From Hoylesella loescheii (lineage in GTDB: Bacteria; Bacteroidota; Bacteroidia; Bacteroidales; Bacteroidaceae), in the NCBI GenBank assembly GCA_021531755.1, contig JADYUK010000011.1:1-64000 (forward strand): a stretch of DNA of 64,000 bases, given 5' to 3'. This document shows, piece by piece, positions 44,501 to 52,906 of the stretch. How positions within the stretch are numbered: the stretch's first letter is position 1; each line of letters starts with the position of its first letter. Below the pieces are notes generated by a model. The model was not told where the DNA came from. It did no database searches and saw only the letters and a program-made list of their open reading frames with translations. Position numbers and translations under genes: made by a program.

Positions 44501-44563
44501 CGTGTCGGGCAATCAGCACGTGGCCTCCTGATACACAACGGGCAGAAGACCATAGGCAGATGA
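41546..44563 (+). CDS. Secreted PL1-type pectate lyase with fibronectin-like modules and T9SS-like tail
   Basis: 1005 residues. The signal peptide ends near GSTA-Q. Residues about 27-320 form the pectate lyase beta-helix: GGGAGEVVHVSTRADLARYA, DKTIIGAGGG, NIIIRNISLTRGRIDGVAFHGCHHVWIDHCDFS and VTFAHCMFKDNVQRNPRIGYGKMHIYNSYWEN. These supply the calcium Asp residues and the Arg-Pro-Arg-type catalytic arginine region. Two fibronectin-III-like modules follow (about 335-420 and 425-515), then beta-sandwich regions. The C terminus (YYNAAGQRVGQSARG, then LLIHNG) resembles a type A T9SS sorting domain, matching the PorU/PorV system in this window. It cleaves homogalacturonan by beta-elimination, outside the cell or on its surface. 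Confidence 0.9.
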   Translation: MRKVINRIMSALVMALFCCAGSTAQTWNGVTGFATCNALGTSGVTGGGAGEVVHVSTRADLARYASSPQPYVIIIDKDITGGGMNDLQDELSINSDKTIIGAGGGKALNGVALIASGKHNIIIRNISLTRGRIDGVAFHGCHHVWIDHCDFSNSYDGLLDITNGSDFFTVSWVKLHDHNKVSITNSGTCHYDDYNKERVTFAHCMFKDNVQRNPRIGYGKMHIYNSYWENISSYCIGFHSQAQVLSENNHFSASANKPFCNQYTDKLPYCGYLTDKGSYFAKGDPGRSDNYPFTDITYTPLDYYDYSFDLDSTEDVVKNTPTGIGPREGLQYEPILNPGNGAIDIPLSQRLSWGIVDGATSTRMYIGTSPDDLQQTQPEAVTMKPSTRYYWRVAAVVDGKDHWSPIYTFVTAAEKATKPYPVVDTMQPWLRYPSSGTQFCTDMPLSWATAADAARYKVYLSTDEASLDNNLIGETTGLSIIPGSLTTGTKYFWRVDVVRSDGSIVRGDTWSFASPVKKWIAGKNETEDMFLSGIAFREINSAASRRYLVVGDQGPGAICGVWGGEEGRYAIETAVFNQKLGPNYVGVAVNGKLIDAWLTTDENDNLGIRKTRNTVMLKPGDDIRIDFVAGLVDGNTNQSRSRIDYVNIVAAAGETVDVTRPEGIHHAPVSTPGYDCEYLLLRNVVFTDSLATVGAKGETQVKDKYCSWISKTAEGYTLYVKQTSIVKLVYRDEAGTETEVEINIDKAANNEVEAPATASGGTLYAIRLYKNQPVKTVYYKPVAAAGKDCELIWSPDVVFLDSKGVKGNAGKVQMRDGYDEWMKYHNPSANEVQAKNNVMAFIDPATDKESSGFKPKGADGSEYSYVVGTEKHMTYCLQGCSRVKFYYTGTGGAAKSVLLTVVNLDTGEEHVFEGEPAPGKNVVSNVTETTLDASCRYAVRISGTTGDMLIYAVKLWPGDGTETAIESVENGDGNAEGAYYNAAGQRVGQSARGLLIHNGQKTIGR

Positions 44564-44570
44564 CAGACCA

Positions 44571-44660
44571 ATGGCCACATCCCTTGCAGATATCCCCTTT
44601 GCTGGCATCCCCCATGGCCACATCCCTTGCAGACATCCCTTGCATGCATCCCCATGCCCA
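44571..44660. repeat. Short tandem repeats after the pectate lyase gene
   Basis: ATGGCCACATCCCTTGCAGA occurs at 44571 and 44614 (43 bp apart). Shorter CATCCCTTGCA-type subunits fill the interval and continue to about 44655, so the array has a subunit close to 21-22 bp. Confidence 0.75.
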
Positions 44661-44826
44661 AGGCTCGCTTGCCTCCGTCTGGGGGCACCGCACCCCCAGT
44701 GGGCATGCGGGGCGAGGGGGACTGTGTGGGGTGGATATCCCCGCAAGACAATAGTCGAGGGCAAGCGGGCCAGCAGCAGCGCCTGATGGACATAGACCGT
44801 CTGGAAGAATTTCACGGATAGCATAG

Positions 44827-44889
44827 TCAGGGGCGACGGAGAAGCATATCAGGACAGTAAGTCCATAGTGCCGAATCCGTCGCCCCTGA
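44827..44889 (+). terminator. Terminator of the pectate lyase gene
   Basis: Perfect 14-bp stem TCAGGGGCGACGGA/TCCGTCGCCCCTGA with a 35-nt loop, just before the promoter of the next gene. Confidence 0.75.
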
Positions 44890-44922
44890 TGCTGTGCATA
44901 CGAAAAAAAACTGCGTCTTCTC

Positions 44923-44953
44923 TTGCTTTTCCCAATAATAATCGTTATATTTG
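44923..44953 (+). promoter_or_regulatory. Promoter of the hybrid regulator
   Basis: TTG at 44923-44925, 20 bp, TATATTTG at 44946-44953. Transcription near 44960. Confidence 0.75.
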
Positions 44954-45198
44954 CAGTCGGCAAGTTTTTTTACTTGTCAACCAGTTAACTCATCAACCTG
45001 TCATCTTGTCGACCTAATTATATGATTGGCTCCATGTTTATCACCCGACTATATACGCTGTTCCATATGCCTTTCCTCATTCTGTCCATGCTGTGCAGGC
45101 GTGCTTCAGGCTTTCTGCATGCCAGAGGCTCTGCCATTGGCAGCAGCCGTCAGCGCCAGATATTGGCAGGCAAGATTCCCTTCTCCTTCCCGCATGGC

Positions 45199-47445
45199 AT
45201 GGATGTAAGCCGCAGTGGGGAGACATACCTTGCCGCACTGCTGTCAATAGCCATGCCCGCCGTCCTTCTCCTCACAGGATGTGGCAGCGGGGAGCAGCGT
45301 CGTGTCATAGGCATCGCCCAGTCATCGGACGACGGATGGAGACGCAAGGCAAACAGGGAGATGCTGACAGGCCAGTACCTCTATGACGGACTGAAGGTGG
45401 ATATCGTGACGGCAGACGTTGACAGCAAGAAACAGCTTCAGCAGGTCAACGACTTGATATCGCAGGACATAGATATCCTCGTCGTGGCCCCCTGTGATAC
45501 CTTCACCATAGCTCCAGCCTTAGAGAAGGCGGCAGGAAAGGGGATTCCGGTGATACTCTATGACAGCAAGGCTGTCTCAGACAAGTACACAGCATACATA
45601 GGAGCAGACAATAAAGATATCGGGCGTGCCATGGGCCAGTATATCGCATCTGTGCTTCATGGACGTGGCAAAGTGGTAGAGATAACAGGCAACATGAAGA
45701 CATCGCCCGCCATGGAACGCCACAGGGGATTCACTGACGAGATAAAGAAATATGCGGATATAGAGGTGGTGACAATAAAAGGCGACTGGTTCAAGGACCG
45801 TGCTGGAGAACTCATGGGAGAATATCTTGACAGTGGAGGCACAGCGGACATCGTCTTCGGACACAATGACGCTGAGGCCCATGGAGCATACCTCGCGGCA
45901 GAGAAGCGGGGGAAGGCCCATGAAATCATGTTCGTCGGTGTGGACGGGCTTCCAGGCTCGGGCGAGGGAATAGAGCTTGTGCGCAAAGGCATTCTCGCCG
46001 CCTCATACATCTATCCCACCAAAGGAGAGAGCGTCATAGAGCTCGCCATGAGAGTGCTCGACGGGAAAGAGTTCAAACGGGACAATATCCTGCAGTCTGC
46101 CATGGTCACAAAGGAAAATGCCGAGATAGTATGGATGCAGGAGATAGAGCTCGAGAAGAAGTATGCCTATCTTGAGGATGTGCACAAGAAGACAGCTAAC
46201 TACTCCAAGCTGTACAAGAACCAGCTCACGCTCAACATGCTCTTCGCCGCGGCAATAATCCTGCTCCTGATTCTCATGGCCTTCATCTTCAAGGCCAACA
46301 AGCTGAAAGACGCGCTCAACCAGAGGATAAAGGAGATGGCAGACTATCGCCTGAAGTTCTTCACCAATATCAGCCATCAGCTGAAGACACCTATCACTCT
46401 TATCACAGGCCCTCTCTTCGAGCTGGAGAAAAGCTCAGGCATCAGAGGGAAGGACCGTGAGATGCTCGAGATGACCATGCGCAATGTCAGCATCCTGGAA
46501 AGGCTCGTTAATGATATCCTCGGGTATAAGGAGCAGGGCGAGAGGCAGCCTATGCCTGATTTCATCGACACCGAGGAGACTGTCACCCCTGACGACTGCA
46601 TACGCCAGCACAAGATAGAGCAGATTGTCGAGAATGACAGCACAGGCAAGAATCTGCCGTCAGTGCTCGTGGTGGATGACAATGCTGATGTGAGGAAATA
46701 TCTCCGCATGATTCTCAGTGAGAGATATCACGTCATGGAGGCTACCGACGGCAAGAGCGGCCTCACGCTCGCCTTGGAGAATGTCCCCGACATCGTCGTC
46801 AGCGATGTCATGATGCCCGTTATGGACGGGCTGGAGTTCTGCAAGAGGCTGAAGACAGACACAGCGACATGCCATATACCCGTAATACTCCTCACAGCGC
46901 GTAATCTCAACTCCCAGCGCATAGAGGGATACGAGAATGGTGCCGATGCCTACATAACGAAACCATTCAACGGAGAGCTGCTGAAGTCGAGGATGGACAA
47001 TCTACTCAGAAGCCGGTCGAGGCTGAAGGACCTGTTCGGACAACCCTATATGACAGCGGCAGACAGTGTGACGCGCCCTGCCACAACCCCTGAAGCGTCT
47101 GAGATAACATCCCGCGACAAGGAGTTCCTCGACAATCTCCGCACAGCCATACAGGAGAATATGTCCAATCCGAAGCTGAGAGTGGAGGACCTTAGCGACA
47201 AGGTAGGGCTTAGCCGTGTACAGATGTACCGCAAGATAAAGGCCATAACCGGCCTCTCCACGGTCGAGTTGTTACGTACGGCGCGTCTGGAACGCTCGAA
47301 AGTCCTGCTCCTGACAACAGACAAGACCATAGCACAGGTGGCCTTCGCTGTGGGATTCTCAACACCTTCTTACTTCACCACATGCTTCAAGCAGGAGTAT
47401 GACATGTATCCGACAGATTACAGGGAGCGGCATACATCCCCGTGA
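45199..47445 (+). CDS. Hybrid two-component regulator with periplasmic sugar-binding sensor, lacking the HATPase domain
   Basis: 748 residues from the Met at 45199, whose signal sequence ends in a lipobox (LLLTGC). An upstream in-frame start at 45022 would add 59 residues of unclear value. Order: periplasmic-binding-protein sensor of the ribose/fructose type, about 30-330 (VIGIAQSSDDGWRRKANREM, VGVDGLPGSG); transmembrane helix NMLFAAAIILLLILMAFIF; histidine dimerisation helix FFTNISHQLKTPIT (His about 393); receiver LVVDDNADVR with phospho-Asp in VSDVMMP (about 536); AraC-type DNA-binding domain at the end. About 40 residues link the dimerisation helices to the receiver, so the ATP-binding kinase domain with its N, G1, F and G2 boxes is missing. 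This is the BT1754-like fructose-sensing class, and its levan genes follow. Confidence 0.88.
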   Translation: MDVSRSGETYLAALLSIAMPAVLLLTGCGSGEQRRVIGIAQSSDDGWRRKANREMLTGQYLYDGLKVDIVTADVDSKKQLQQVNDLISQDIDILVVAPCDTFTIAPALEKAAGKGIPVILYDSKAVSDKYTAYIGADNKDIGRAMGQYIASVLHGRGKVVEITGNMKTSPAMERHRGFTDEIKKYADIEVVTIKGDWFKDRAGELMGEYLDSGGTADIVFGHNDAEAHGAYLAAEKRGKAHEIMFVGVDGLPGSGEGIELVRKGILAASYIYPTKGESVIELAMRVLDGKEFKRDNILQSAMVTKENAEIVWMQEIELEKKYAYLEDVHKKTANYSKLYKNQLTLNMLFAAAIILLLILMAFIFKANKLKDALNQRIKEMADYRLKFFTNISHQLKTPITLITGPLFELEKSSGIRGKDREMLEMTMRNVSILERLVNDILGYKEQGERQPMPDFIDTEETVTPDDCIRQHKIEQIVENDSTGKNLPSVLVVDDNADVRKYLRMILSERYHVMEATDGKSGLTLALENVPDIVVSDVMMPVMDGLEFCKRLKTDTATCHIPVILLTARNLNSQRIEGYENGADAYITKPFNGELLKSRMDNLLRSRSRLKDLFGQPYMTAADSVTRPATTPEASEITSRDKEFLDNLRTAIQENMSNPKLRVEDLSDKVGLSRVQMYRKIKAITGLSTVELLRTARLERSKVLLLTTDKTIAQVAFAVGFSTPSYFTTCFKQEYDMYPTDYRERHTSP

Positions 47446-47496
47446 ATAATCCCTCCCGCTCTCGCTTTTCTCACCCCTGCCCTTTCCCCCTATCAT

Positions 47497-47580
47497 AAGA
47501 GGAGCACTCTCCCCATTCAGAGTCTCATGCAGCTTGTTCTGTCATATGAGAGAGACTCGGATGAAGAGAGTGCTTCTCTT
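47497..47580 (+). terminator. Long hairpin terminator after the regulator
   Basis: AAGAGGAGCACTCTC at 47497 onward pairs with GAGAGTGCTTCTCTT ending at 47580, extended by imperfect pairing of GAGTCTCATG with CATATGAGAGAGACTC. It is followed by GTATTTTATAT. Confidence 0.75.
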
Positions 47581-47678
47581 GTATTTTATATAAAGGTATG
47601 ACTGATTCAATACACCTTTTTTGACAAAATACTCAACAATTCTTTCATGCAACATATTTTTTAGTCTCAGTAACATAT

Positions 47679-47713
47679 TTGATAGTATCTGTTATGGTTT
47701 TGTGCTAAGTTTG
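47679..47713 (+). promoter_or_regulatory. Candidate promoter of the levan susC operon
   Basis: TAAGTTTG (47706-47713) fits the -7 box. The nearest TTG (47679-47681) is 24 bp upstream, longer than usual, as expected for a promoter that needs an activator such as the adjacent hybrid regulator. The leader to susC is about 240 nt and holds no gene. Confidence 0.5.
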
Positions 47714-47958
47714 CAACGTTGAAAAGCACGTGCTCCGCATCATAAGCGCCACCTCCGCCCCGCTTCACACAGCCTGACTGACGGCAGCCTGCACACCTCG
47801 GGGCTACGGAGGAAAGGACAGCGGACCTCTCAAGAAAAACGTCCTGGACAGGCTTCAGGAAAGGCGGAGATAACCGCACCCTGTGCCGCTGGCAGGACAA
47901 AGATGCATGAAAGAGACTATATACTACAAACATAATCATGAACAAAACCTAAGACACA

Positions 47959-50900
47959 ATGGAAAAAATCAGAAGAAAGCTAATTGCCATTATGCTGCTC
48001 CTGTTGGTCTCTCTGTCCATTACGGCACAGGAAATCAACGTCAGCGGTACGGTCGTGGACACTACCGGAGAGCCTGTAATAGGCGCTACCGTCATGCAGA
48101 AAGGCTCCACGAATGGCACAGTGACAGACATTGAGGGAAATTTCAAGATTGCTGTCAACAGCGGGGCGACACTCGTCGTGACCTATATCGGCTACGTCAC
48201 ACAGGAGGTTGCTGCTGCCGACGGGATGAGGGTTGTCATCAAGGAAGACGCCCAGGGGCTTCAGGAGGTCGTCGTGACTGGTTATACGACACAGCGCAAG
48301 TCAGACCTCACGGGAGCTGTCTCTGTGGTAGATGTCGACGAGCTTCAGAAGCAGAACGAGAACAACCCTATCAAGGCCCTTCAGGGGCGTGTGCCTGGAA
48401 TGAACATCTCGGCCGACGGCTCGCCATCAGGTGCGGCGACAGTGCGCATCAGAGGTGTCGGCACTCTCAACGACAATGACCCTCTGTATATCATCGACGG
48501 AGTGCCGACAAAGTCGGGCATGCATGAGCTCAACGGCAACGACATAGAGTCAATCCAGGTGCTGAAGGACGCTGCCTCTGCAAGTATCTATGGCTCGCGT
48601 GCTGCCAATGGTGTCATAATCATCACCACGAAGAAGGGCAAGAACGGGCAGGTGAGGATAAACCTTGATGCCAGTGTGGCCCTCTCGATGTATGCTCACC
48701 GCATGGATGTGCTCAATGCAGAGGAGTGGGGCAGGGCTTTCTGGCAGGCTAATGTCAACGACGGGCTTGACCCAAACAACAATTCGCTTGGCTACCATTT
48801 CAACTGGGCATACGATGCCAATGGAGTGCCCGAGCTCTATGGTGTCACCATGCAGAAGTATCTTGACGCCGCCAACACCATCCCAGCATCAGACACTGAC
48901 TGGATGAAGGAGACAACACGCACCGGTGTGGTGCAGAACTACAACGTCAGTGTCAGCAACGGCACTGAGAGGGGGAGCAGCTATTTCTCTCTCGGATACT
49001 ATAAGAATCTCGGTATCATAAACACTACTGACTTTGAACGCCTCTCGGCACGTATAAACACTGATTACAAGCTCATCGGCGACGTCCTCACCATCGGCGA
49101 GAACCTCACGCTGAACCGCACTTCTGAGGTGCAGGCTCCTGGTGGATTCCTCGGCAATGTGCTCCAGTATCATCCTGCCTTCCCGGTATACAACACCTTA
49201 GGCGAGTTCGCTAACCTCACCGGAAGTTATGCTGACCGTGAGAATCCTGTCGAGGTGCTCGACCGCAACAAGGACAACCGTTACACCTACTGGCGCCTCT
49301 TCGGCGATGTCCACCTCAACCTGAAGCTCGCCAAGAACCTCAACCTCCGTACCACAGCGGGTGTCGACTATGCCCAGAAGGAGCAGCGCATGTTCACATA
49401 TCCTATCTCCAACGGCAATGTCTCCAACTCCACAAACGCTGTCGAGGCCAAGCAGGAGCATTGGATGAAATGGATGTGGAATGCTGTGGCGAGCTATAAC
49501 TTCGAGATAGGCAGACACCGTGGCGACGCTATGGTGGGCATGGAGCTCAACCGCCAGGACAACAGGTGGTTCTCAGGCAAGCGGTATGACTTCGCTGTGC
49601 TTAATCCTGACTATATGTGGCCTGATGCCGGTGTGGGAGAGGAGAAGGCGTATGGATGTGCCGACGGTTTCTCTCTCGTCTCCTTCTTCGGCAAGGTCAA
49701 CTACACCTATGCTGACCGCTATCTCGCTTCTTTCACCATACGCCGTGATGGCTCAAGCCGTTTCGGCAAGAACAACAAGTACGGCACATTCCCCTCTTTC
49801 TCTGCCGGCTGGCGTATCAGCGAGGAGAAATGGATGTCGGGTCTGCGTGACAGCTGGCTCTCAAACCTCAAGCTGCGTGCCAGCTGGGGACAGACCGGCA
49901 ACCAGGAGATAAGCAACACGGCACGCTATACGCTCTACACCTCAAGCTACGGTGAGGCCAACTTCGGCGGACAGAGCTATGGCACATCATACGACATACA
50001 GGGCACAAACGGCGGCAACGCTCTCGATTCAGGCTTCAAGCGTAACCAGCTCGGCAATGACAACATCAAGTGGGAGACGACGACACAGACGAACATCGGT
50101 CTTGACTTCGGGCTTTTCAACAATGCTCTCTACGGAAGCCTTGAGTGGTATTACAAGAAGACAAAGGATATCCTCGTCTACATGCCGGGCATAGGTGTCA
50201 TGGGCGAGGGAAGCTCGATGTGGATAAACGCCGGCGAGATGCTCAACAAGGGTTTTGAGCTCAATGTCGGATACCGTGGAGGTGTGGCTGATTTCAGCTA
50301 TGACATAGCCGGAAACATAAGCACTAACCGCAACGAGGTGACCAAGATTCCAGAGACAATAGCTGCTGCGGGAACATTCGGCGGCAGCGGTGTGCAGAGC
50401 GTTGTGGGCCATCCTATGAACTCCTATGTGGGATATGTCTTTGACGGTATCTTCCAGAACCAGGATGAGGTGGACAACCATGCTGTGCAGGAAGGCGCCG
50501 GAGTGGGACGCATGAGATTCCGCGACCTCAACGAGGACGGGGTCATCACCACTCTCGACCAGACATGGATTTACGACCCGACCCCCGACTTCACATGGGG
50601 TCTGAACATATATCTGCAGTACAAGAACCTCGACCTGACCATGTTCTGGCAGGGTGTGCAGGGTGTCGACGCCCTCACCACAGTGGCTCCTGGAGGCGAC
50701 ACGAACGGTGGATACAAGGTGCAGACAGACCTCTGGGCAGGTGTCAATGTCCCATTCCTCAACAAGGGCGACAGGGTGCTCGACGCATGGAGCCCTACGA
50801 ACACATCATCGACGATACCCGCCCTCTCGACCTATGACAACAACAACGAGAAGCGCTTCTCCTCTTACTATGTGGAGAACGGATCGTTCCTCAAGCTGCG

Positions 50901-51096
50901 CACTATACAGATAGGCTACAACCTTCCTGAGGCAGTAGTGAAGAAGACTCCAATGTCTAAGATAAGGCTTTATCTATCGGCCCAGAACCTCCTCACGATA
51001 AAGAGCAGCAGTTTCACTGGTGTCGACCCGGAGAACACACTCTTCGGATATCCAATACCGGTAAACCTGACATTCGGACTCAACGTGTCATTCTAA
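47959..51096 (+). CDS. susC: SusC/RagA family TonB-linked outer-membrane transporter (levan locus)
   Basis: 1045 residues. Signal peptide to about residue 24 (SITA-Q). The N-terminal carboxypeptidase-regulatory-like domain, about 27-105 (VSGTVVDTTGEPVIGATVMQ, IEGNFKI), is followed by the SusC TonB-box-type segment LQEVVVTGYTTQRKSDLTGA. The plug is at about 115-230 (ALQGRVPGMNI, VRIRGVGTLNDNDPLYIIDG, VLKDAASASIYGSRAANGVI), then the 22-strand barrel ending FGLNVSF. It imports oligosaccharides captured by SusD. Levan-derived fructans are inferred from the downstream DUF4960 and GH32 genes. Confidence 0.95.
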   Translation: MEKIRRKLIAIMLLLLVSLSITAQEINVSGTVVDTTGEPVIGATVMQKGSTNGTVTDIEGNFKIAVNSGATLVVTYIGYVTQEVAAADGMRVVIKEDAQGLQEVVVTGYTTQRKSDLTGAVSVVDVDELQKQNENNPIKALQGRVPGMNISADGSPSGAATVRIRGVGTLNDNDPLYIIDGVPTKSGMHELNGNDIESIQVLKDAASASIYGSRAANGVIIITTKKGKNGQVRINLDASVALSMYAHRMDVLNAEEWGRAFWQANVNDGLDPNNNSLGYHFNWAYDANGVPELYGVTMQKYLDAANTIPASDTDWMKETTRTGVVQNYNVSVSNGTERGSSYFSLGYYKNLGIINTTDFERLSARINTDYKLIGDVLTIGENLTLNRTSEVQAPGGFLGNVLQYHPAFPVYNTLGEFANLTGSYADRENPVEVLDRNKDNRYTYWRLFGDVHLNLKLAKNLNLRTTAGVDYAQKEQRMFTYPISNGNVSNSTNAVEAKQEHWMKWMWNAVASYNFEIGRHRGDAMVGMELNRQDNRWFSGKRYDFAVLNPDYMWPDAGVGEEKAYGCADGFSLVSFFGKVNYTYADRYLASFTIRRDGSSRFGKNNKYGTFPSFSAGWRISEEKWMSGLRDSWLSNLKLRASWGQTGNQEISNTARYTLYTSSYGEANFGGQSYGTSYDIQGTNGGNALDSGFKRNQLGNDNIKWETTTQTNIGLDFGLFNNALYGSLEWYYKKTKDILVYMPGIGVMGEGSSMWINAGEMLNKGFELNVGYRGGVADFSYDIAGNISTNRNEVTKIPETIAAAGTFGGSGVQSVVGHPMNSYVGYVFDGIFQNQDEVDNHAVQEGAGVGRMRFRDLNEDGVITTLDQTWIYDPTPDFTWGLNIYLQYKNLDLTMFWQGVQGVDALTTVAPGGDTNGGYKVQTDLWAGVNVPFLNKGDRVLDAWSPTNTSSTIPALSTYDNNNEKRFSSYYVENGSFLKLRTIQIGYNLPEAVVKKTPMSKIRLYLSAQNLLTIKSSSFTGVDPENTLFGYPIPVNLTFGLNVSF

Positions 51097-51136
51097 TATA
51101 TATAATTGTATCAATATTAAATATAAGACAGTTAAA

Positions 51137-52870
51137 ATGAAACCGATATATAAATGTTTTCTTGCCTTTATGGCTGTTGCCTCCCTGTCATCATGCGACA
51201 GCTTCCTTGAGGAGCAGATACCCCAGGGCACACTGAGCGACGAGCAGGTGAAGAATCCCGCTTATGTGGACAACATGGTCACCTCGGCATACGCCGTGTT
51301 CACCACTGCTGAGGATATCAACTCGTCATTCTCTATGTGGAACTACGATGTCCGCAGTGACGACGCATACAAGGGTGGCTCGTCCACAAACGACGGTGAT
51401 GTCTTCCACCAGATAGAGGTGGGGCAGGGAATACTCCCCACTAACTGGAACCTCAACGACATGTGGGTGCGTATATACAATGCCCTCTCGCGTGTCAACA
51501 CAGCCATCGCTGTTGTCGAGTCGTGCGACGAGTCCTACTCACTCAAGGGCGAGCGTCTCGCCGAGATGAAGTTCCTCCGCGCCTATGCCCATTTCATGGC
51601 GAAGCGTCTGTATAAGAACATCCCGTTCGTCATGCGCACCGACCTGACCTACGACGAGTACAACACCCTCTCAAACCATGAGTATACCAACGACGAGGGC
51701 TGGGCGCTCATAGCCCGTGACCTTGAGGAGGCGTATGCTGTCCTCCCTGTGAAGCAGGCCGACAAGGGACGCCCGACAAAGGCAGCCTGTGCCGCTTTCC
51801 TTGCCAAGGTCTATCTCTACAAGGCTTACCGTCAGGACGACGCGTCGAGCAACCAGGTGACATCGGTAGACGCTGACGACCTCAAGAAAGTCATACAGTA
51901 TACTGACCCCGCCATATACGCCGCAGGCGGCTATGGCCTTGAGAAGGACATACACAACAATTTCCGCCCTGAGGACCAGTATGAGAACGGATGTGAGTCA
52001 CTCTGGGCCATACAGTATTCACGCAATGACGGCTCGACATACGGCAATCTCAACTGGTCATACGGTCTCATCACGCCTAACATCCCCGACGTGACAGACG
52101 GCGGCTGTGACTTCTACAAGCCCTCCCAGAACCTTGTCAACGCCTTCCGTACCGATGCTGACGGCCTGCCTCTCATCGACACCTTCAACCAGAAGAACTA
52201 TGACAAGGCGACTGACAACGCTGACCCCCGTCTTTTCCTCACCGTCGGAATGACAGGGCTGCCATATATGTTCAACAAGGACTTCATCATGGACCAGTCT
52301 TCAGCATGGAGCCGCTCAGGAGGCCTTTACGGCTACAACGTCACCCTGAAGCAGAATGTTGACCCTGCCCTGATAGGGTCATACCTCATACGCGGCTCGT
52401 TCTGGGCAAGCCCCATGAACCGCATCGTGTTCAGATATGCTGATGTCATCCTCGAGCGTGCCGAGGCAGAGGCACAGCTCGGCAATGCCTCAGAGGCTGT
52501 GCGGCTTGTCAACGAGATACGCACCCGCGCCGCTGGAAGCACACAGATGATAGCCGACTATCCTAACCGCTACGGCGTGAAGCTCTACTGCAAGAACTAC
52601 ACAGGGTCATACTCTAAGGACGAGGCTCTGAGGATAGTGAAGATGGAGCGCCGCCTGGAGCTCGCCATGGAGTCAGAGCGCTTCTTCGACCTTGTCCGCT
52701 GGGGAGAGGCCTCCAAGGTCCTCAACGATTATTTCGCGGCAGAGAAAGAGCGTGTGACATTCCTCAGCGACGCTGTCTTCACTGCCAACAAGAATGAGTA
52801 TCTGCCTATCCCCCACTCACAGATATCATCGTCCAACGGACACTATACGCAGAACATCGGCAACTGGTAA
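51137..52870 (+). CDS. susD: SusD/RagB family surface glycan-binding lipoprotein (levan locus)
   Basis: 577 residues. The signal peptide ends in the lipobox SLSSC (Cys20). TPR-containing SusD fold: DSFLEEQIPQGTLSDEQV at the mature N terminus, FLRAYAHFMAKRLYKNIPFV near residue 139, KAACAAFLAKVYLYKAY near 215, VILERAEAEAQLGNASEAV near 438 and ERRLELAMESERFFDLVRWGEA near 505. It forms the lid of the SusC transporter at the cell surface. Gap of 40 bp from susC. Confidence 0.95.
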   Translation: MKPIYKCFLAFMAVASLSSCDSFLEEQIPQGTLSDEQVKNPAYVDNMVTSAYAVFTTAEDINSSFSMWNYDVRSDDAYKGGSSTNDGDVFHQIEVGQGILPTNWNLNDMWVRIYNALSRVNTAIAVVESCDESYSLKGERLAEMKFLRAYAHFMAKRLYKNIPFVMRTDLTYDEYNTLSNHEYTNDEGWALIARDLEEAYAVLPVKQADKGRPTKAACAAFLAKVYLYKAYRQDDASSNQVTSVDADDLKKVIQYTDPAIYAAGGYGLEKDIHNNFRPEDQYENGCESLWAIQYSRNDGSTYGNLNWSYGLITPNIPDVTDGGCDFYKPSQNLVNAFRTDADGLPLIDTFNQKNYDKATDNADPRLFLTVGMTGLPYMFNKDFIMDQSSAWSRSGGLYGYNVTLKQNVDPALIGSYLIRGSFWASPMNRIVFRYADVILERAEAEAQLGNASEAVRLVNEIRTRAAGSTQMIADYPNRYGVKLYCKNYTGSYSKDEALRIVKMERRLELAMESERFFDLVRWGEASKVLNDYFAAEKERVTFLSDAVFTANKNEYLPIPHSQISSSNGHYTQNIGNW

Positions 52871-52906
52871 TATCCCCTTCTCGGCCATCATAAACCAACC
52901 AACAAC

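Noticed and set aside
4854..44660. The short tandem arrays might be CRISPR repeats
   Set aside because: Units are directly adjacent with no unique spacers, have only 2-5 copies, differ in sequence at each site, and no cas genes are present.
46500..46660. Frameshift as the cause of the missing kinase domain
   Set aside because: The reading frame is continuous through the junction, and the intervening DNA is too short to hold a HATPase domain in any frame.
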